A stretch of DNA of 10,388 nucleotides. Source: Candidatus Hydrogenedentota bacterium (lineage in GTDB: Bacteria > Hydrogenedentota > Hydrogenedentia > Hydrogenedentales > CAITNO01). Shown piece by piece: positions 1-6,618 of the stretch. The notes below the pieces were generated by a model. The model worked only from the letters and a program-made list of their open reading frames with translations. It had not been told where the DNA came from and did not search any database. Position 1 is the first letter of the stretch, and every line of letters begins with the position of its first letter. The DNA lies in the NCBI GenBank assembly GCA_011046175.1, contig DSBB01000486.1:1-10388 (forward strand), given 5' to 3'. Made by a program: the position numbers and the translations under genes.

Positions 1-546
1 GAACAATGCTATGACGCCCGTTAACACGCCTATGATAATCCGACCACCGGAACCGATTAGATTGTTGTCGTAGGTATACTTAAGACCGAGCGCCACGCCA
101 CCCAGAAAGATTATCGCGCCGACCCAGATAATCCAGCGGCTGCCCACACGCATCTCCAACGAAAGCGGCACAGACGGCGGGGCTTCCGCAATTTTCCGAG
201 TCGAAACAAAAGCGTCGGCAGACGGGGTTGATCGCTGGGGCGGGAAAGCTTCGCAAGGACGTTCTGCCGCATGTTTCTCTTGTGAGGCCGGAGTAACAAT
301 CTCATGCGCGGCAATTACAGGTTTGCGCGCTGCGCTTGGACGTTCAGCATCCGGCGCGGCGTGATAATGGCGCAGTCGGCGCAAATCACGCTGCAACAGA
401 TCCAATTCGATGCGCATATCCCGTATGCGCACAACCGCCACAATGCCGCAGACGCTTCCCCCCAAAAAGACTCCTGCGATTCCCAGCCCGATAAATACCC
501 ACAACATGGCAAAATCCCCATTATCAGGTTGCTTTTCATTCGACAT
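1..546 (-). CDS. DUF2339 family membrane protein, N-terminal part (runs off window)
   Basis: Reading the minus strand from the ATG at 546, the frame stays open for exactly 182 codons to base 1, so the gene is truncated by the window edge. Residues 13-39 form a glycine-rich transmembrane helix. Residues 40-62 are charged and probably coiled-coil (RIRDMRIELDLLQRDLRRLR). About residues 64-128 are a low-complexity Pro/Ala/Ser linker. From residue 131 comes the typical DUF2339 entry motif, a G-S-R-W-I-I-W-V-G-A run followed by hydrophobic segments and LKYTYDNNLIGSGGR. Known DUF2339 proteins are large inner-membrane proteins with many helices and no established function. No clear Shine-Dalgarno precedes the ATG, but a good promoter lies just upstream at 571-600. 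It is divergent from the FAD oxidoreductase operon. Family assignment is from the visible pattern; the C-terminal part is not in the window. Confidence 0.85.
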   Translation of the reverse strand, partial: MSNEKQPDNGDFAMLWVFIGLGIAGVFLGGSVCGIVAVVRIRDMRIELDLLQRDLRRLRHYHAAPDAERPSAARKPVIAAHEIVTPASQEKHAAERPCEAFPPQRSTPSADAFVSTRKIAEAPPSVPLSLEMRVGSRWIIWVGAIIFLGGVALGLKYTYDNNLIGSGGRIIIGVLTGVIALF

Positions 547-570
547 GAAAGACCATAATCACAAGCGCTT

Positions 571-600
571 ATTGTAAAATTTCTAACCGTTAAGTTTCAA
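571..600 (-). promoter_or_regulatory. Sigma70-type promoter for the DUF2339 gene
   Basis: On the minus strand, TTGAAA (600-595) and TACAAT (576-571) are separated by 18 nt. Transcription would start near 564, giving a leader of about 18 nt before the ATG at 546. This is a consensus match only, but it is well placed. Confidence 0.5.
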
Positions 601-629
601 ACAAACAGGCTTCCGCCCCACACAATCTT

Positions 630-658
630 TTGTCCTTGAACAAGTAATCAGTTACAAT
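630..658 (+). promoter_or_regulatory. Sigma70-type promoter for the FAD oxidoreductase/glpD operon
   Basis: TTGTCC (630-635) and TACAAT (653-658) are separated by 17 nt. The start would fall near 665, leaving a leader of about 145 nt before the ATG at 810. The leader contains a pyrimidine-rich stretch and an eight-T run (741-748). It points away from the DUF2339 promoter. Consensus match only. Confidence 0.45.
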
Positions 659-809
659 ATGCGTCAGATGGAAATGTCTTTCAAAGATACATCTATGACT
701 TACATCTTTTCATTCTACTCTTTTGCCCGGGGAAATCCACTTTTTTTTGAAGCAGGAGACGCCCCCGGACGTGTGCATTGTTTTCATACAGGGACATTGA
801 CCGGAATAC

Positions 810-1865
810 ATGGCCAGAATCAGTCAGCATCAACTGCCGCACGATGAATATCATGGCGTAGTGATTGTCGGCGCCGGGTTGTCAGGGTTGTCCGCAGCAC
901 GCATCCTGCTCGAACATGACATGCAGCCATTGGTACTGGAGCGCGAATCCCACGCCGGTGGACGTTGTATGACTGCTGTTCATAATGGGGGCGCGTATGA
1001 CATGGGCGCGCAGTTCTTTACGGTGCGGCGTCCGGAATTCCAACACTGGACGGACGCATGGATTGGCGCCGGCGCGGTTCGCGAATGGACCCGGGGGTTT
1101 CCTGACATTTCAGGGATTTCCGAACGTGCCAGTCATCCGCGATACTGTGGCGTGGCGGGCATGAGCGCACTGCCGGACGCGCTTGCCAAGGGCGCGCAAA
1201 TCAGGTTGAACACTTCCGTCAAGCGCATTTCCGAAGGACGCGCCTGTTGGTTGATTGATGTGGAAAACGGAACGCGCATCAAGGCGGATATTGTGTTGTT
1301 AACGCCGCCCTTGCCCGCGGCATTGCGTCTTATCAGCGATGAAAACACCTGGCGCATGGGCGCGTTATTATTGCCGTTGACCGGCGTTGAATATGTTCCC
1401 TGTATCGCTGCGGCTGTCGCGCTTGACGGCCCCTCCGGGTTGTCCGCGCCCGGCGCTATACGCGTTGACGGCGCTGTTGTCGCATGGCTTACGGACAACC
1501 AGATTAAGGGCATATCCCCCGACGCCCCCGCCGTAACCGCACATGCATCGCGCGCCTTTTCGGAACGACATCGCGACACGCCGCTTGACGTGGTTGAAAA
1601 ACTCCTGGCGGAGGCGTTGGCCCGGTTCCTGAAAAGCCCCATCACCTCCTTGTCGGCATACCGTTGGGATTATGGCATTCCGGCAAACACATTGCAAAAG
1701 AATTTTTATCTTGTGGAAGGCCGGGCGCCGTTGTATTTTGCGGGAGACGCCTTTTGCGGCGGCCAGATTGAGGGGGCGACTCTTTCCGGTATTGCGGCGG
1801 GAAAAGCGATAACGGAGCGATTGCGCTTGTCAAAGAATACAGCAGGACGACCTGTTGGAGGATAG
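810..1865 (+). CDS. Renalase-like NAD/FAD-dependent oxidoreductase (amine oxidase fold)
   Basis: This 351-residue cytoplasmic flavoprotein has a Rossmann FAD site at the N-terminus: VVIVGAGLSGLSAA, with GxGxxG at residues 21-26, and an acidic ribose-binding residue in LVLERE (41-46). The family follow-on AGGRCMT (49-55) and DMGAQFFT (64-71) come next. The C-terminal FAD-contact motif GDAFCGGQIEGA (312-323) is followed by a helix. This set matches COG3380 and renalase-like proteins, which are soluble and oxidise small amine or dihydronicotinamide-type substrates; the substrate here cannot be read. No signal peptide or transmembrane segment is seen. The ATG at 810 has only a weak GGA upstream, but it places the FAD motif at the usual distance. 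The stop is 5 nt before glpD and its last codons contain the glpD Shine-Dalgarno, so the two are almost certainly cotranscribed and probably translationally coupled. Confidence 0.85.
   Translation: MARISQHQLPHDEYHGVVIVGAGLSGLSAARILLEHDMQPLVLERESHAGGRCMTAVHNGGAYDMGAQFFTVRRPEFQHWTDAWIGAGAVREWTRGFPDISGISERASHPRYCGVAGMSALPDALAKGAQIRLNTSVKRISEGRACWLIDVENGTRIKADIVLLTPPLPAALRLISDENTWRMGALLLPLTGVEYVPCIAAAVALDGPSGLSAPGAIRVDGAVVAWLTDNQIKGISPDAPAVTAHASRAFSERHRDTPLDVVEKLLAEALARFLKSPITSLSAYRWDYGIPANTLQKNFYLVEGRAPLYFAGDAFCGGQIEGATLSGIAAGKAITERLRLSKNTAGRPVGG
1857..1861 (+). promoter_or_regulatory. Ribosome binding site of glpD
   Basis: GGAGG lies 9 nt before the ATG at 1871 and inside the last codons of the upstream gene. 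It fixes the glpD start at 1871 rather than at the second Met (residue 7), and implies coupling between the two flavoprotein genes. Confidence 0.75.
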
Positions 1866-1870
1866 AAACG

Positions 1871-3439
1871 ATGCTAAAGCACTCCACCATGATTGCAGCC
1901 TTGGAAGATCAGAGCGCCGTATGGGACTTTATCATAATCGGCGGCGGCGCCACCGGCATGGGCGTTGCCATTGACGCCGCGACACGCGGTTACCGCCCGT
2001 TGCTGATTGAGGCGTATGATTTCGGGAAAGGGACTTCAAGTCGAAGCACCAAGCTGGTGCATGGCGGCGTGCGCTATTTGCAGCAGGGCAATGTGTCGCT
2101 TGTGCTGGAGGCGCTGAAGGAACGCGGCTTAATGCGGCAGAACGCGCCGCATCTGGTGCATGATCTCGCTTTTGTCGTGCCCAATTACACATGGTGGGAA
2201 GCGCCCTTTTACGGCATCGGTTTGCGCCTGTACGACTTTCTGGCGGGACGGCACGGATTTGGAACTTCACGCAATCTCTCGCTCAATAAAACGCTCGAAC
2301 ATATACCCACGGTGGAAACGGAAGGTTTGCGTGGCGGCGTTCTTTATTATGACGGCCAGTTTGATGACGCGCGTTTGTTGATAAACATGATGCAAACCGC
2401 AGTTGAACATGGCGCGATTGCGGCCAATTATGTGGAGGCCAGGGCGCTTATTAAGGAAGACGGCATTGTGCGCGGTGTTGTGGCCGTGGATAATGAAACG
2501 GGCGCGGAATACCGGTTAACGGGCCGCGTCGTGGTGAACGCCACCGGCGTGTTCACCGACGCGATTCGCCGGATGGACGCACCCGACGCGCCGCGCATGA
2601 TCAGTCCCAGCCAGGGGGTTCATATCGTATTGGATCAATCTTTTCTACCGGGCGACACCGCCATCATGGTGCCGCATACGGATGACGGACGCGTCCTGTT
2701 TGCCATTCCCTGGCATGCGCACACGCTTATCGGCACAACGGACACCCCCATTAAAGATGTCGCTTTCGAACCGCGCGCTTTGCCGGAAGAATTGGACTTT
2801 TTGCTTACCCATGCGGCGCGGTACTTAAGCAAGGACCCGGTCGAAAGTGATGTGCTCAGCGTGTTTACAGGCATACGTCCGCTGGTTTCCGGAGAAGGCG
2901 AAAGCAACACTGCCGCGTTGTCGCGGGACCACACATTGCATATATCCACGGCGGGACTGGTCACCATTACGGGCGGAAAATGGACCACCTACCGGCGCAT
3001 GGCTGAAGATACGGTGGATCAGGCCGCGGTGGTTGCGGAACTCGAGCCCGCGCCATGTAAAACACATAACCTGCATATTCACGGATACGTGAAGAAACCC
3101 GAAGAATTGGGCCGCTTTGCGCGCTATGGCGCGGACGCGTTTCACCTCAACAATCTACTTGCCGAAAAGGAAGACTGGCGGCAGCCGATTCACGCCGAAC
3201 TGGACGTGTGCGCGGGGGAAGTCATTTGGGCCGTCCGAGAAGAGCAGGCGCGCACGGTGGAAGATTTTCTTGCGCGCCGTTCACGCGCGCTTTTCCTGAA
3301 CGCCCGCGCCGCCGTGGAAGCCGCGCCGAAAGTGGCGGCGCTCATGGCCGTCGAACTGGGCAGAGATGAAGCATGGCAACAAACGCAAATTGAAAGCGTA
3401 ACGCAACTTGCCCGGCGGTGTTTTATGATGCCTGCATAA
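1871..3439 (+). CDS. glpD: FAD-dependent glycerol-3-phosphate dehydrogenase
   Basis: This 522-residue enzyme would oxidise sn-glycerol-3-phosphate to dihydroxyacetone phosphate with FAD, passing electrons to quinone at the inner face of the cytoplasmic membrane. The N-terminus has the FAD signature IIIGGGATGMGVA (21-33) then DAATRG (35-40). Next come the family block TSSRSTKLVHGGVRYLQ (55-71), VVNATGVF in the FAD domain (221-228), and GTTDTP (288-293) of the substrate domain. The second family signature GGKWTTYRRMA is at 368-378. The C-terminal DAO_C-type domain (about 400-520) includes the AGEVIWAVREEQARTVEDFL stretch and an Arg pair. Length is close to E. coli GlpD (about 500 residues). There is no predicted transmembrane helix, as expected for a peripheral membrane enzyme. 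It has a strong GGAGG ribosome site and sits second in a compact plus-strand run. No glpF, glpK or glpR is visible nearby. Confidence 0.95.
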   Translation: MLKHSTMIAALEDQSAVWDFIIIGGGATGMGVAIDAATRGYRPLLIEAYDFGKGTSSRSTKLVHGGVRYLQQGNVSLVLEALKERGLMRQNAPHLVHDLAFVVPNYTWWEAPFYGIGLRLYDFLAGRHGFGTSRNLSLNKTLEHIPTVETEGLRGGVLYYDGQFDDARLLINMMQTAVEHGAIAANYVEARALIKEDGIVRGVVAVDNETGAEYRLTGRVVVNATGVFTDAIRRMDAPDAPRMISPSQGVHIVLDQSFLPGDTAIMVPHTDDGRVLFAIPWHAHTLIGTTDTPIKDVAFEPRALPEELDFLLTHAARYLSKDPVESDVLSVFTGIRPLVSGEGESNTAALSRDHTLHISTAGLVTITGGKWTTYRRMAEDTVDQAAVVAELEPAPCKTHNLHIHGYVKKPEELGRFARYGADAFHLNNLLAEKEDWRQPIHAELDVCAGEVIWAVREEQARTVEDFLARRSRALFLNARAAVEAAPKVAALMAVELGRDEAWQQTQIESVTQLARRCFMMPA

Positions 3440-3457
3440 CCCCGACAAAGTATTTCT

Positions 3458-3904
3458 ATGAAAGAGCAATTGACAACCATAAAGCAATGCAGCGATCTCG
3501 CGGAGGCCGCTTTTCTTGCCAGTTACCTTGAAGAACATGGCATTCCAGTCACAAACAGCGCCGAGAAAATGGGGGCCTGGACAGGGAGGTATTCGCTTTT
3601 GGCGCGGGGGCCCGTATTGCGCGTTCATCCTCGGGACGCCGTTAAAGCGCGTAAACTGCTGGCAACACCGCCACCGACAATTACAGAGGATTTTGAGGAG
3701 ACTTATGAAGAAAAGGGGGAGGAATGGAAGCCGGGCGATCAGCTAAAGCGCTGCCCGTTATGTGGTTCCCCGAATATTAGCGCGATAGCAAGTTGGGATA
3801 TAATGGGCCTGTTATTGAAGACGCTTACCTTCGGCGCTTATACTCCAACCGGCGATATCCTGTGGATATGCCGCGACTGCGACTGGGATTCCAAGCGCAA
3901 ATAG
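3458..3904 (+). CDS. DUF2007-type small protein with C-terminal zinc ribbon
   Basis: This 148-residue protein has two parts. Residues 5-70 resemble the DUF2007 alpha/beta fold: an ACT-like start, helix AEAAFLASYLEEHGIPV (15-31), then VLRVHPRDAVKARKLL (53-68). After an acidic linker (76-92) comes a zinc ribbon with CPLC (99-102) and CRDC (138-141) around a hydrophobic segment (114-126). DUF2007 proteins have been suggested to act in signalling, but no function is proven. The zinc ribbon suggests protein or nucleic-acid contact. It begins 18 nt after glpD with no visible Shine-Dalgarno, so it may depend on coupling or weak initiation. The start is supported by the family's usual N-terminus, a strand directly after the first Met. 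It is cytoplasmic. Confidence 0.7.
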   Translation: MKEQLTTIKQCSDLAEAAFLASYLEEHGIPVTNSAEKMGAWTGRYSLLARGPVLRVHPRDAVKARKLLATPPPTITEDFEETYEEKGEEWKPGDQLKRCPLCGSPNISAIASWDIMGLLLKTLTFGAYTPTGDILWICRDCDWDSKRK

Positions 3905-3973
3905 CGTTGGGCCAAGTCTTCTTCTTATGTTGTATGTACGACAGTTTGTTGGGGTATTACCAAGGAGAGAGAT
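3905..3973 (+). other. Short intergenic spacer before the sulfatase
   Basis: This 69-nt spacer has no terminator hairpin. A weak promoter-like pair, TTGGGC (3907-3912) and TGTATG (3931-3936) with an 18-nt gap, is possible but unconvincing. Its last part carries the sulfatase ribosome site AAGGAG (3962-3967), 6 nt before the ATG. The sulfatase may be read from the upstream promoter or from its own. Confidence 0.4.
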
Positions 3974-5533
3974 ATGATTTCAAGACGTAACTTCTTAAAA
4001 CAAGCGGGAGGCGCTGCGGCGGCGGCCACTTTTGCCGGCGCGGTTAATGGATGGGCAAGCGGGACGGACCGTCCCAACATCCTGTGGATTTACAGCGACG
4101 ACCATGCGCAAAACGCCGTGAGCGCCTATGGCGGAAGGCTTGCTCAAGCGGCGCCCACTCCAAACATAGACCGCATCGCCCGGGAAGGCATGTTGTTCCG
4201 CAACAGTTTCGTTACGAATTCGATATGCGGTCCCTGCCGCGCCGTGGTGCTTACCGGCCTGCACAGCCATCTGAACGGTTTCCGAAAAAACGGCGACCGC
4301 TTTGACGGTGAACAGCAGACATTTCCAAAACTCCTTCGTAACTCGGGATACCAGACGGCCTTGTTTGGCAAATGGCATCTTGAATCGGAACCCACGGGCT
4401 TTGACGCATGGGAGATTCTCCCCGGTCAGGGTCATTACTACAATCCGGATTTCATCACACCGGACGGACGCGTCCGCGAAGAGGGCTATGTCACCGACAT
4501 TATTACGGACAAGGCGCTGGGCTGGTTGGAAAACGACCGGAACAATGAACAACCGTTTATGTTGATGGTGCAGCATAAAGCGCCCCATCGGGAATGGGAG
4601 CCCAGCCCCCGACACCATCATTTGTTTGACGGGGTTACGATTCCCGAGCCGGACAATCTTTTTGACGACTATTCCGGACGGGGCACTGCGGCGCACGAGC
4701 AGGATATGACAATCGCCAAAACCATGCGGCTGGGGCCCGACCTCAAGGTATGGAGCGAAGAACAGAAAAAAGGTCCCGAAGCCAAACGCACCTATGGCCG
4801 TATGAATGAATCGCAGCGCGCCGCTTGGGACGCTGCTTACGACCCTGAAAACAAGGCGTTCATCGAGGCGAATCTTGAGGGCGACGATCTGGTGCGTTGG
4901 AAGTACCAGCGGTACATGAAAGACTATTTGAAATGCATCGCGGCCATAGACGACAACGTGGGACGGCTGCTTGATTATCTTGAAAAGACGGGGTTGGATA
5001 AGAATACGGTCGTTTTTTATTCTTCAGACCAAAGTTTTTATCTTGGCGAACATGGCTGGTTTGACAAACGGTTCATTTATGAGGAGTCGTTGCGCACGCC
5101 GTTGCTTGCAAGATGGCCGGGGCTGATTCCGGCAGGCTCGGAGGCCTCGCAAATGGCGCAGAATCTCGATTGCGCCGAAACCTTTCTGGATATCGCCGGA
5201 TTGCCTGTTCCCGACAACATGCAGGGCAGAAGTCTTGTGCCGCTCATGCGCGGCGAATCTCCGGCGGATTGGCGAAAATCCATTTACTATCACTACTATG
5301 AAGGCGAGGGAAAAGTGCATAATGTTTACAAACATTACGGCGTCCGCACGGAACGCTACAAGCTCGCCTATTTTTACACCCTTGACGAGTGGGAGTTTTA
5401 CGATCTTCAAAAGGATCCGAACGAAATGAGAAGCGAGTATGAAAACCCCGCTTATGCTGAGCAAGTGCAGGCGTTAAAGACGGAATTGGCGCGATTGCGT
5501 GAGCATTACCGGGTGCCGGAAGACGATTTGTAG
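3974..5533 (+). CDS. Tat-exported Cys-type sulfatase (S1 arylsulfatase family)
   Basis: This 519-residue sulfatase hydrolyses sulfate esters or sulfamates, probably on polysaccharides outside the cytoplasm. Residues 1-28 are a Tat signal peptide: twin-arginine motif SRRNFLKQ (3-10), an alanine-rich h-region, and likely cleavage near residues 28-30. Metal-binding D42-D43 lie in IYSDDH. The formylglycine site is C85-G-P-C-R89 followed by AVVLTG, so the usual CxPSR is CxPCR. GKWH (132-135) gives the conserved Lys and His. HKAPH (201-205) and YSSDQ (349-353) provide further active-site and metal ligands. The GEHGWFDKRFIYEESLRTPLL stretch (358-378) resembles iduronate- or glucosamine-sulfatase relatives, but the substrate is uncertain. 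A C-terminal subdomain with EFYDLQKDPNE (474-484) is typical. Cys activation needs FGE or an anSME, neither visible here. The ribosome site AAGGAG, 6 nt upstream, fixes the start. Confidence 0.92.
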   Translation: MISRRNFLKQAGGAAAAATFAGAVNGWASGTDRPNILWIYSDDHAQNAVSAYGGRLAQAAPTPNIDRIAREGMLFRNSFVTNSICGPCRAVVLTGLHSHLNGFRKNGDRFDGEQQTFPKLLRNSGYQTALFGKWHLESEPTGFDAWEILPGQGHYYNPDFITPDGRVREEGYVTDIITDKALGWLENDRNNEQPFMLMVQHKAPHREWEPSPRHHHLFDGVTIPEPDNLFDDYSGRGTAAHEQDMTIAKTMRLGPDLKVWSEEQKKGPEAKRTYGRMNESQRAAWDAAYDPENKAFIEANLEGDDLVRWKYQRYMKDYLKCIAAIDDNVGRLLDYLEKTGLDKNTVVFYSSDQSFYLGEHGWFDKRFIYEESLRTPLLARWPGLIPAGSEASQMAQNLDCAETFLDIAGLPVPDNMQGRSLVPLMRGESPADWRKSIYYHYYEGEGKVHNVYKHYGVRTERYKLAYFYTLDEWEFYDLQKDPNEMRSEYENPAYAEQVQALKTELARLREHYRVPEDDL

Positions 5534-5541
5534 TCATCCTC

Positions 5542-6399
5542 ATGAACGACGCGCCGGAAGGGATTTATGTGGGAACCGCCGGTTGGGAATACGCCGACTG
5601 GAAGGGTGTCGTTTATCCTGAAAAATGGACCGGCGGCACAAAGCCGCTGCCCCTCTTGTGCCAATGGTTTGATTTGGTCGAGATCAATGTGACCTTCTAT
5701 CGCCCCGTCATGGCGCGTCAATGTGTTTCATGGCTGGCGCAAACGGCGGCAAACCCTCGTTTCATGTTCTGCGCCAAGGCGCCCGCCGTGCTGACCCATG
5801 AACGCAAAAAGAAGCCGGATGTGGGCGCGGCGGACGCTTTTCGCAGAAGCATGGAACCGCTCCGCGAGGCGGACAAACTTGGCGCGGTTCTGGCGCAATT
5901 CCCCTGGAGTTTCAAGCGGACACAGGAGAACCGCCAATATCTGGCGCGGCTGGCCGAGACGCTGGACGGCCTGCCGCTGGCGGTGGAGATGAGGCACGAT
6001 TCCTGGGACCATCCCGAATTTCTTGCCGGGCTGTCTGAACGGGACATTACTTTTTGCAACATAGACCAGCCGTCGCTTAACGGTTGCCTCAAGCCCTCGG
6101 CATATGTGACCGCGCCAACAGGATATATTCGCCTTCACGGGCGGAACCAAAAACACTGGTTCGGCAAGGAGAGCAGTCGCGACGCGCGTTACGATTACCT
6201 TTACACACGCGATGATCTTGCGCCCTGGGTGGCGCGGATTATGGACATGCGCGAGAAAGTGAAGCGGTTGTTCGTCGTGACAAACAACCATTACCGCGGT
6301 CAAGCGGTGGCCAACGCATTGCAGATACAGGGGGCTCTCGGCATACGGCGTGTCGCGCCCCCCGAAACGCTGCGCTATTTGTATCCCGTTTTGGACTGA
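5542..6399 (+). CDS. DUF72 family protein (COG1801, YecE-like)
   Basis: This 285-residue protein carries the full run of DUF72 motifs: YVGTAGWEY (9-17), YP.KW (25-29), FDLVEINVTFYR (43-54), FCAKAP (76-81), LAQFPWSFK (117-125), VEMRHDSW (148-155), YIRLHGRN (195-202), a tyrosine-rich YDYLYTRDDL (217-226) and NNHYRGQAVANA (248-259). The family has a TIM-barrel-like fold with a conserved pocket, but its biochemical activity is unknown. Length is normal. It is cytoplasmic, with no signal peptide. It starts 8 nt after the sulfatase stop with no recognisable Shine-Dalgarno, so expression probably depends on coupling to the upstream gene. The functional link to the sulfatase is not evident. Confidence 0.88.
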   Translation: MNDAPEGIYVGTAGWEYADWKGVVYPEKWTGGTKPLPLLCQWFDLVEINVTFYRPVMARQCVSWLAQTAANPRFMFCAKAPAVLTHERKKKPDVGAADAFRRSMEPLREADKLGAVLAQFPWSFKRTQENRQYLARLAETLDGLPLAVEMRHDSWDHPEFLAGLSERDITFCNIDQPSLNGCLKPSAYVTAPTGYIRLHGRNQKHWFGKESSRDARYDYLYTRDDLAPWVARIMDMREKVKRLFVVTNNHYRGQAVANALQIQGALGIRRVAPPETLRYLYPVLD

Positions 6400-6443
6400 C
6401 AGGATGATTCGTTCGCCTTCCCTGAATGCGCGGATATTATTGC

Positions 6444-6473
6444 TTGCAACAAACACGGTAAAAGGGCTATACT
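6444..6473 (+). promoter_or_regulatory. Promoter of tRNA-His
   Basis: TTGCAA (6444-6449) and TATACT (6468-6473) are separated by 18 nt. Transcription would start near 6480, leaving a leader of about 15 nt before the tRNA. Both hexamers are close to the sigma70 consensus. Confidence 0.6.
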
Positions 6474-6480
6474 TACCGTG
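6454..6480. repeat. Perfect 8-bp inverted repeat across the tRNA-His promoter
   Basis: CACGGTAA (6454-6461) and TTACCGTG (6473-6480) are exact reverse complements separated by 11 nt. The dyad spans the -10 element and the expected transcription start. Half-sites are offset by 19 bp, close to two helical turns, which suits a dimeric repressor. No T-run follows, so it is not a standard terminator for the DUF72 gene. Confidence 0.6.
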
Positions 6481-6494
6481 CGAGGTTGTCAGGT

Positions 6495-6571
6495 GCCGGG
6501 GTAGCTCAGTCGGTCAGAGCGCTGGATTGTGGATCCAGAGGTCCTGGGTTCGAGCCCCAGCCCCGGTACCA
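6495..6571 (+). tRNA. tRNA-His (anticodon GTG), no encoded G-1, A73/U72
   Basis: A complete cloverleaf with an encoded CCA is visible. Acceptor stem 6495-6501 pairs with 6561-6567. D-stem GCTC/GAGC is at 6504-6507 and 6517-6520. Anticodon stem CTGGA/TCCAG (6522-6526, 6534-6538) encloses loop TTGTGGA, giving anticodon GTG at 6529-6531. The variable loop has five bases. T-stem CTGGG/CCCAG encloses loop TTCGAGC (6549-6555). CCA is at 6569-6571. The pair 1:72 is G-U, the discriminator 73 is A (6568), and the base before the mature 5' end (6494) is T, not the G that normally encodes G-1 opposite C73 in bacteria. U72/A73 without G-1 is the pattern described for a subgroup of alphaproteobacteria, such as Caulobacter. 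All other stems are perfect, so this is not a decayed gene. Confidence 0.95.
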
Positions 6572-6618
6572 TAGAAGTTGTATAGGGAGAACGCAGCGGC
6601 AGGCGCGAATGGGCTCCG

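Larger units (their letters stand above)
547..809. other. Divergent intergenic region
   Basis: This 263-bp region holds the two outward promoters described separately and a leader with a pyrimidine-rich stretch (about 697-735) and a T8 run (741-748). A reading frame at 659-847 overlaps the -10 element and has no ribosome site or recognisable similarity, so it is not called. No tRNA or repeat is seen. Confidence 0.5.
6400..6494 (+). other. Spacer between DUF72 gene and tRNA-His
   Basis: This spacer carries the tRNA promoter and the inverted repeat described separately. No T-rich terminator for the DUF72 gene is visible, so readthrough into the tRNA is possible. Confidence 0.5.

Noticed and set aside
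315..539. Minus-strand frame of 74 codons near the left edge
   Set aside because: It is out of frame with the DUF2339 reading, which is open through the whole 546 nt and has clear family motifs.
741..748. T8 run as a Rho-independent terminator
   Set aside because: No stable G+C-rich hairpin directly precedes it, only a 2-bp GG/CC pairing.
659..847. Possible 62-codon gene upstream of the flavoprotein
   Set aside because: Its ATG overlaps the -10 element and lies upstream of the predicted transcript start, there is no ribosome site, and it overlaps the flavoprotein start.
1133..1645. Minus-strand open frame opposite the FAD oxidoreductase gene
   Set aside because: Low-complexity Ala/Ser/Thr-rich translation with no domain; shadow of the flavoprotein gene.
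3995..4696. Long minus-strand open frame inside the sulfatase gene (233 codons)
   Set aside because: It is fully antisense to a gene with complete sulfatase motifs. Its translation has no recognisable domain, and such frames are common opposite G+C-biased genes.
5728..6456. Long minus-strand open frame opposite the DUF72 gene (242 codons)
   Set aside because: It is antisense to clear DUF72 motifs, has no family signature, and its start falls across the tRNA-His promoter region.
6549..6571. tRNA-His 3' end as an integration (att) site
   Set aside because: No second copy of the tRNA 3' end was found in the window, and no integrase or phage-like gene is present.
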